Of a stretch of 64,000 bases of DNA, positions 58,928 through 64,000 are shown in pieces. Positions within the stretch are counted from its first letter, which is position 1. Each line of letters starts with the position of its first letter. The DNA comes from Rhizoctonia solani. Taxonomy: Eukaryota; Basidiomycota; Agaricomycetes; Cantharellales; Ceratobasidiaceae. Location: positions 1,605,391 through 1,669,390 of the forward strand of contig NC_057384.1 in assembly GCF_016906535.1 (NCBI RefSeq). The letters run 5' to 3'. The position numbers and the translations under genes were made by a program. The notes beneath the pieces are model-generated. The model made no database searches. It was not told the DNA's origin and worked only from the letters and a program-made list of their open reading frames with translations.

Positions 58928-59971
58928 ATGGTTCGCCTCTTGGATATCATATTTGTACCTTCTGCAGCAGCATCGAATATCGGTACTACTGTTTCTACGA
59001 CCTCGTCTGAGGATCCTACAGTGTTGACTCCGCCAATTCCTCCTGCACAGCTTAACCGCGAGTTCGTGGTATCGGTGCGTATATAACCTGTTTTACTTTC
59101 CGACTCCCTGATATAGTGAATCAAATAGCTAAAACAAGGTGACCCCACAGGCGCGAGTATTCATATCTCTGGTCCATACTTGGGATTCTCCATCGGCTTA
59201 TCCGTCTCAGATCGAGTCATCGGGAAAAACTCTTCTGTTCTAGCGGTACCGTTCTTGAACCATATTGTCAACGTTGCCAACCACGCTGGTGCCGTTCGTG
59301 TTCGGGTAGGCGGAAATGGTGCGCAGATCTCATCATGGTTTGTGATTACCAAAGTCTTAAAATCCAACAGACTAAGAAAGAACAATCCTGCGTCCGGGGG
59401 GACTGCCAGGAGGCGAGATATTGATCGAATCACAGCAGGGACCCACTACTACGCGGCTTCCCGCGTAGCATTCGCACTCGACTTCGTTAAAATGCTCGGC
59501 AACCTTTCAAGTTTGGTCAAAACAGAGTTTTATCTGGTACGCTATTCCGAGTGACTCGCAGCCGACATGTGCTTAGTGGGAACTGTACCTCGACAGGGAC
59601 TAGACTTTGCGAACATAACCGACACGTCAAACCAGGTGGCTTTCGCTGCAATGACAGAAGAGGTCCTAGGCTCCAACTTGCATGACATCTCACCAGGGAA
59701 CGAACTTGATTTCTACGATCGACCAGGTTATAACAAACGCCCTTCGCCTTATACCTTCCGACAATACATGGACGAATGGGGGAACGTTCCGACTGCATTG
59801 GCAACCAACCCCGCATATACGAACCGTAACATCCTCATGGGCCCAAGTACTTGTTGTGAAAGCAGCAAAGGCGAACGCAACCATTTTTTTGTTCACTCTT
59901 TGGAGAATCGGCTTAAGGTCCACCGGCATTTCGTTTTCACTGGAGTTGGTCTGTATAGACTTGGAACTTAG
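58928..59971 (+). pseudogene. GH79 beta-glucuronidase-like, C-terminally incomplete
   Basis: The exon content matches the N-terminal half of fungal GH79 glycosidases: GFSIGLSVSDRVIGKNSS, VPFLNHIVNVANHAGAV, VRVRVGGN, then LDFVKMLGNLSSLVK. Through an intron (gtacgc...cgacag) this joins GLDFANITDTSNQVA and NLHDISPGNELDFYDR, where the Asn-Glu pair is the acid/base site. The frame then ends after RNILMGPS and the second half of the enzyme, with the nucleophile Glu, is not seen. About 330 of an expected 500 or more residues are present. The segment after VGGN (59300-59450) does not follow the family well. Either a pseudogene or a gene fragment. Confidence 0.6.
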
Positions 59972-61011
59972 GGATATTGACAGCACCACAAACGCACAAA
60001 GTGCTTGGTGGATATTATTATTACCTTGGGTCAGCAACACCCAACAGAAGGCTCCAGGATTATGAAATGTTTTAGCGGAAGATGCCCGCAAGCATATATA
60101 TATATCATGGTACCCGTTTTAGCTGTGACAGATGTGCTCAAGTATGGTATTGCGACAACCGTTGTCAATCGTTGTAAGTTCAGTTTTCGACTCGATTTGA
60201 TACACTCAATCTTTCTGGTACTCAGCGGCTGGAAGTGTGGTTTCATCGATGGCCCACATCAAGAGGTATGCGGACACAAAGGTGGGAAATGATTTCTTAG
60301 GAAATATCTTAATCCGGAGGAACTGTAGCTTTGTCAATACTTCGGTAATTTTATTCATTTGCACACTCAGACCAAGTTCAAGACTTTAAGTGCTTGGCCC
60401 CAAATAATTTCGGATGACTCTTATGGAATAATCTGATCGGCCCCAACTCTACGGGACCTGAGATTCCTAGAAGGATCATACTCGAGGTCCTGTAATCACG
60501 AGCCCATTCCGGTCGACATTTTTGAGCGCCCCGAATGCATTTTAGTCTTCAGACATGGATCGAAAGCTAGGTGATCCGAAGGTTTGATCCTTACACTATT
60601 GCTTTACGTAGCCTGGGCCCTAATATGGGACTATGGGATACGTGTGGGTCGAAAAGGTTGTGATGGGTTATTTTTAAAATAATGCCTTGCCGGATTTGCA
60701 TCCGGACGGGTTACTGTGCAACCCGAGTAAGGCCAAGTAGAACTACGGATAATACACAGTGATTGTAGCTTCCTAGCAAAATATCCGATTTTTTATTATC
60801 TTTATGTATGCACCCAAAGATCACTTTTTATTTGAGTTAAATTGATGCGATTTACAATTTGTGCATATCCAAGTGCAGCCACCCCTCTACATGAACACCA
60901 CACAAAGCTAGCAACGCTATAGCTACCTGAGAATACTTGTAAACCGGTCTCCATAAGACATCTGTCCAGGCTACGTAAGGATTTCAGAAGCTGGGCCGGC
61001 ACGTCTCATAC
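59972..61011. other. No recognised gene
   Basis: Only short frames; no further GH79 exons could be recognised. Confidence 0.4.
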
Positions 61012-62736
61012 TTAATTGACAACAATCACTTTCCATCCATCCCCTTTGGGTTCAATTCCAAGCAGCTCGCGTTTCTCCTGTTCATGTGGCGGAGTTTTAG
61101 ACACCTCTGTGCTATCGATATTAAACGCCACCATGGCCGTATCCCCGAGAAGTGGATATCGAGATGTCGATTGTAGCCATATAAAGCCCGCCCCGGCGAA
61201 CGTGAGCGAAAGCTGAAGAGCAAGCCACCCGTAGACTCTGGACCGGGAGATCTTTGCTGTGAGCGTCGAGACCGCTGGTTTATATCCCGTAGTGACCATA
61301 TATTGATCTGCGGACGCATCGGCCCAGGCGTTCCACGATGCAGAGAACAGCCGAGTGAGAAAAGCGATAGCATAAACTTCAAGATCAAACCTTGGATCAG
61401 GAAGAGAGTCTTGTAATGGTGTCATTTGCGTTATGTATCGAGACATCTCATGTGTCGCGAAGCGAACCGGTCCATAGTCTGGCACCAGTTCGATCTCAGT
61501 ATCGTTCTGCACTGTAGAAAGTGAGCCAACTCGGCAATCACTACAAATTCCGTGGGCCGCAATATAAGATACTTTGGCGTAGGCAAAACAACTAGGGTAC
61601 TGGATACCACAATAGGAATAAATATCTGCGGTAAAGACTGGTATCGTGGAATTGGCGGGCAGAAACGTATCGAATAAATTGCATTTCCGGGCTTTGGAAT
61701 TGCTCTGCGTTCCGACGTTGATGAGTATGTACCATGCTGGAGGAGGGGGCGTGGGCGGCCCTATCAGTGTCTCGTTGACAATCAACGCCGCGGCCGCGGT
61801 CAAATTCAATTGATCGAGTAATCTGTCGTTATTAATTTGCATGGAATTAAGTAGTCGGAGGCTATTGTTATCAATCTCGGGGAGCCATTCAATTTGAGTA
61901 GCAGCAAAGTATGGTAGAAGAACGCTATCAAACGTGCTCCCAATGCCCAGACGAGCTGCGGAGGCAATGACTCGCTTGGAAATGAATGGATCGGGAGCTT
62001 GGCTCCAAGCAACGTTGAAGTTTTTGAGGATGGTAGTACCGAGGTTGGCCCCAGCCGCCCTCATATAATTAAATTGCTCGGTTACGTTGAGATCTTGGGG
62101 ATACCCAGCGAGTGTGAAATCAGGACGATCAGGCAGGTCTATGGTTTTATTACTTGGCAGCCACGATATGGAACCAGTTACTAGGGGGGCGGAAGGTTGA
62201 GGCACCAGCGTAAAGACCAGGATGAAACCTAGTAGTAGGTTCAGAGAGCACTGGAAATTGGTCGAGGGGCGAAATACCCCATAACTGACCACCCATTTTA
62301 TATCCCTGTATTCTATCCCGTGTTTCCCTGCAAGCATGAATATGGTACGCCAGCACAAAGGAGCGGCCCACATGGCAGCAACCCAGCGAAGGATCACGAG
62401 GTAAACAGACAGAAGAGTGGTAACTTTGGGTTGCAGCAGGTTATACCCGGGTAATTGTTGAGATTGGGATGTTCGATTGGCCAAATGTACCTCAGGCTGT
62501 CGTTCTAAGTAGAATTGGTGACCGTCGAGGTAGCCTAGTAGAGTCGCGACTAGTGCCAGAGAACCTAGGAGGTGGATAGCCAATGGTAGGATCGTGAATA
62601 ACCAGGCTTTTAATGGGGCATGATCGTGAGTGGGAGGGTCTATGGGAAGCATTGGGCTTGAGTTGTTTGGGTCATGAGACTCCAGTAGCTTTGTAGAAGA
62701 CTCTGTAGGTTCGACATGCTGCTCGGTTGAGCTCAT
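61012..62736 (-). CDS. Multi-pass membrane protein of unknown function (574 aa)
   Basis: A single uninterrupted frame from ATG 62736. The cytosolic-looking N-terminus (about 45 residues) is followed by a hydrophobic segment (WLFTILPLAIHLLGSLALVA), further hydrophobic stretches near residues 105-135 (LLSVYLVILRWVAAMWA) and 165-185 (NLLLGFILVFTLV), and a long region of about 300 residues with several N-x-S/T sites and Cys residues. The final membrane segment is YGWLALQLSLTFAGAGFIW near residue 510. The layout suggests a plasma-membrane protein with a large extracellular domain. Such proteins are common and unnamed in Agaricomycetes. No enzyme motif seen. Confidence 0.75.
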   Translation of the reverse strand: MSSTEQHVEPTESSTKLLESHDPNNSSPMLPIDPPTHDHAPLKAWLFTILPLAIHLLGSLALVATLLGYLDGHQFYLERQPEVHLANRTSQSQQLPGYNLLQPKVTTLLSVYLVILRWVAAMWAAPLCWRTIFMLAGKHGIEYRDIKWVVSYGVFRPSTNFQCSLNLLLGFILVFTLVPQPSAPLVTGSISWLPSNKTIDLPDRPDFTLAGYPQDLNVTEQFNYMRAAGANLGTTILKNFNVAWSQAPDPFISKRVIASAARLGIGSTFDSVLLPYFAATQIEWLPEIDNNSLRLLNSMQINNDRLLDQLNLTAAAALIVNETLIGPPTPPPPAWYILINVGTQSNSKARKCNLFDTFLPANSTIPVFTADIYSYCGIQYPSCFAYAKVSYIAAHGICSDCRVGSLSTVQNDTEIELVPDYGPVRFATHEMSRYITQMTPLQDSLPDPRFDLEVYAIAFLTRLFSASWNAWADASADQYMVTTGYKPAVSTLTAKISRSRVYGWLALQLSLTFAGAGFIWLQSTSRYPLLGDTAMVAFNIDSTEVSKTPPHEQEKRELLGIEPKGDGWKVIVVN

Positions 62737-63933
62737 CTACCGGCATCAAAGTATAAGATGGAGGCCAATTTATAGGTTATGACCATTACCTCTGGAGCCT
62801 GGGGTAACGAGGGTAACGGTGAGCAGCTGTCTGCTGGTGCCAAGCTTGGATTTGAAGTCATAATGCTATGTTGGAAGATATAGCTGGCTAGCTGGGTATA
62901 GTTTAGAGAGCAGCGGGAGGAGGGAGGTTGACCGTGCCCCAGAGTTGGTTGGCATGCGTCGTGATTGAAGGGTGCAAAACTAAGCGCTGGCGTGGTATGC
63001 GTATTTGTTTTGACTCGGCTCGACTATTTTAGGAAGGTACCCCGGTGGAGCATCAGTCACAAAATGAGACAGAGAAAAGGGAACCAGCCAAATTTAGCTT
63101 AATGTTTGGTTCAGGATTACCGCATAGCAAAAACCGTGACTCCGCCAGATCCACATGATATGTATGCCATAAAATGCACAAAAATCGTGCAATTCTAACG
63201 GTATACTTATGGCAGACACGCATTGCTATTTGGGGGAGAAAATGGGCAATTACCACCCAGTTTTGCTCCAGAAATAATCCACCCTACTAGTACTGTAGGC
63301 AAGAAAACACTAGCAAATTGTAATGTAATGGTCTGGTGCTGCTAACTGCTAATTCCCTCCTTGCGTCAGGAAAAACCAGGTGAGCTAATCAGCGCTAATC
63401 AGCGCTTATTAGCTTGTTAGATCAATTAGCTACTCCCCCCATCATGATAGACCATAATTAGACACACCTTTTGTAATTAGATTTGCATTGCTGAATTAGA
63501 TCCTTTGTCAGACAATTGGCATCTAATTGAACCGCGCGGATCCTATCTGAGTTGCAAGCAACAATTAGCTTTGATTGTCCCAAGACACCCCGCACAAAAA
63601 CTATTTGCTTAACCATACCATTGCCCACACTCTGACTGAGAGACTCATGCCACACAGCTCGATTTATGAAGTTGCAAATACTTTTGGACCCGTGTACATT
63701 TCCCTGCATTGCCTTTGTAAATTTGTAGTCATATCTATGTATAATTGTAGAGGAATGCGCAGGCTATCTACAAAGAAATTACAGGCACGTGTGTAGCCGA
63801 GGATAAATCTATTGATCATAAGTTTCAACAAGGATAACCATGTGCGTACAATGGTGCTTCAATAGATGTTAGCTTCATTGTGCGGTCGCATATAACTTGG
63901 TAATACCACTTACAACTAGGTATGAGCTTAGCT
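62737..63933. other. Subtelomeric DNA without recognised genes
   Basis: AT-rich. Contains short direct repeats of taatcagcgct near 63388-63410 and many attag motifs over 63400-63570. No gene or RNA gene supported. Confidence 0.45.
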
Positions 63934-64000
63934 TTAGGTTAGGTTAGGTTAGGTTAGGTTAGGTTAGGTTAGGTTAGGTTAGGTTAGGTTAGTTAGGTTA
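63934..64000 (+). repeat. (TTAGG)n telomere-like array at the window end
   Basis: Eleven perfect TTAGG units (63934-63988), one TTAG, one TTAGG and a partial unit reaching the last base. The G-rich strand points to the right, as at a right chromosome end. The unit is five bases rather than the TTAGGG known from many fungi. Confidence 0.85.

Noticed and set aside
63934..64000. Insect contamination as the source of TTAGG repeats
   Set aside because: The array is continuous with the rest of a fungal-looking contig. Misread TTAGGG remains possible and is listed as a refutation.

Overview
The window looks like a subtelomeric stretch of a filamentous basidiomycete genome, most like the Rhizoctonia/Ceratobasidium group. 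That placement is an inference from gene content and gene structure, not from a database match. The genes are split by many GT-AG introns of about 45-60 bases. The families present are typical of Agaricomycetes: a TPR-CHAT protein, a UvrD/TRANK1-like helicase, a multi-intron tyrosinase, a GH79 glycosidase and an F-box protein. The last 67 bases are a (TTAGG)n array whose G-rich strand runs toward the right edge, as expected at a chromosome end.

Positions 1-5120 hold one unrecognised six-exon gene and a broken F-box gene. Positions 5121-18508 are a single nest of transposons. The outermost is a full-length Tad1-like LINE with a 14-bp target-site duplication (TSD) and a poly(A) tail. Its ORF2 is split by a 435-bp non-coding miniature LTR element (TRIM-like) with a 5-bp TSD. 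The left LTR of that TRIM is in turn split by a 6,462-bp Ty3/gypsy chromovirus with its own 5-bp TSD. The insertion order is therefore fixed by the sequence. The two gypsy LTRs differ at 15 positions, all transitions at CpG sites, which points to methylation-driven decay.

From 19.8 to 43.1 kb the order is: a small HAPSTR1-like gene (+); a TPR-CHAT gene with an intact His/Cys dyad (+), followed by a decayed partial duplicate; a tyrosinase with a damaged CuA site (-); two MITE-like elements; a large SF1 helicase with a RelE-like N-terminus and a TPR-like C-terminal region (-); a peroxisomal dienoyl-CoA isomerase (+); and a cystathionine gamma-lyase (-). Positions 43.1-52.2 kb are gene-poor and carry MITE copies and a 490-bp element with long terminal inverted repeats.

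A second cystathionine gamma-lyase (+) lies at 52.3-53.9 kb in inverted orientation to the first. It is followed by RAB4 (-), a 5'-truncated LINE of a second family (-), a GH79 remnant (+), an intronless membrane protein (-), about 1.2 kb without recognisable genes, and the TTAGG array.

The metabolic genes (two CYS3-like enzymes, ECH1) and RAB4 are ordinary housekeeping functions. The TPR-CHAT and RelE-helicase-TPR proteins are candidates for signalling or defence roles. The sequence shows their domains but not their pathway.
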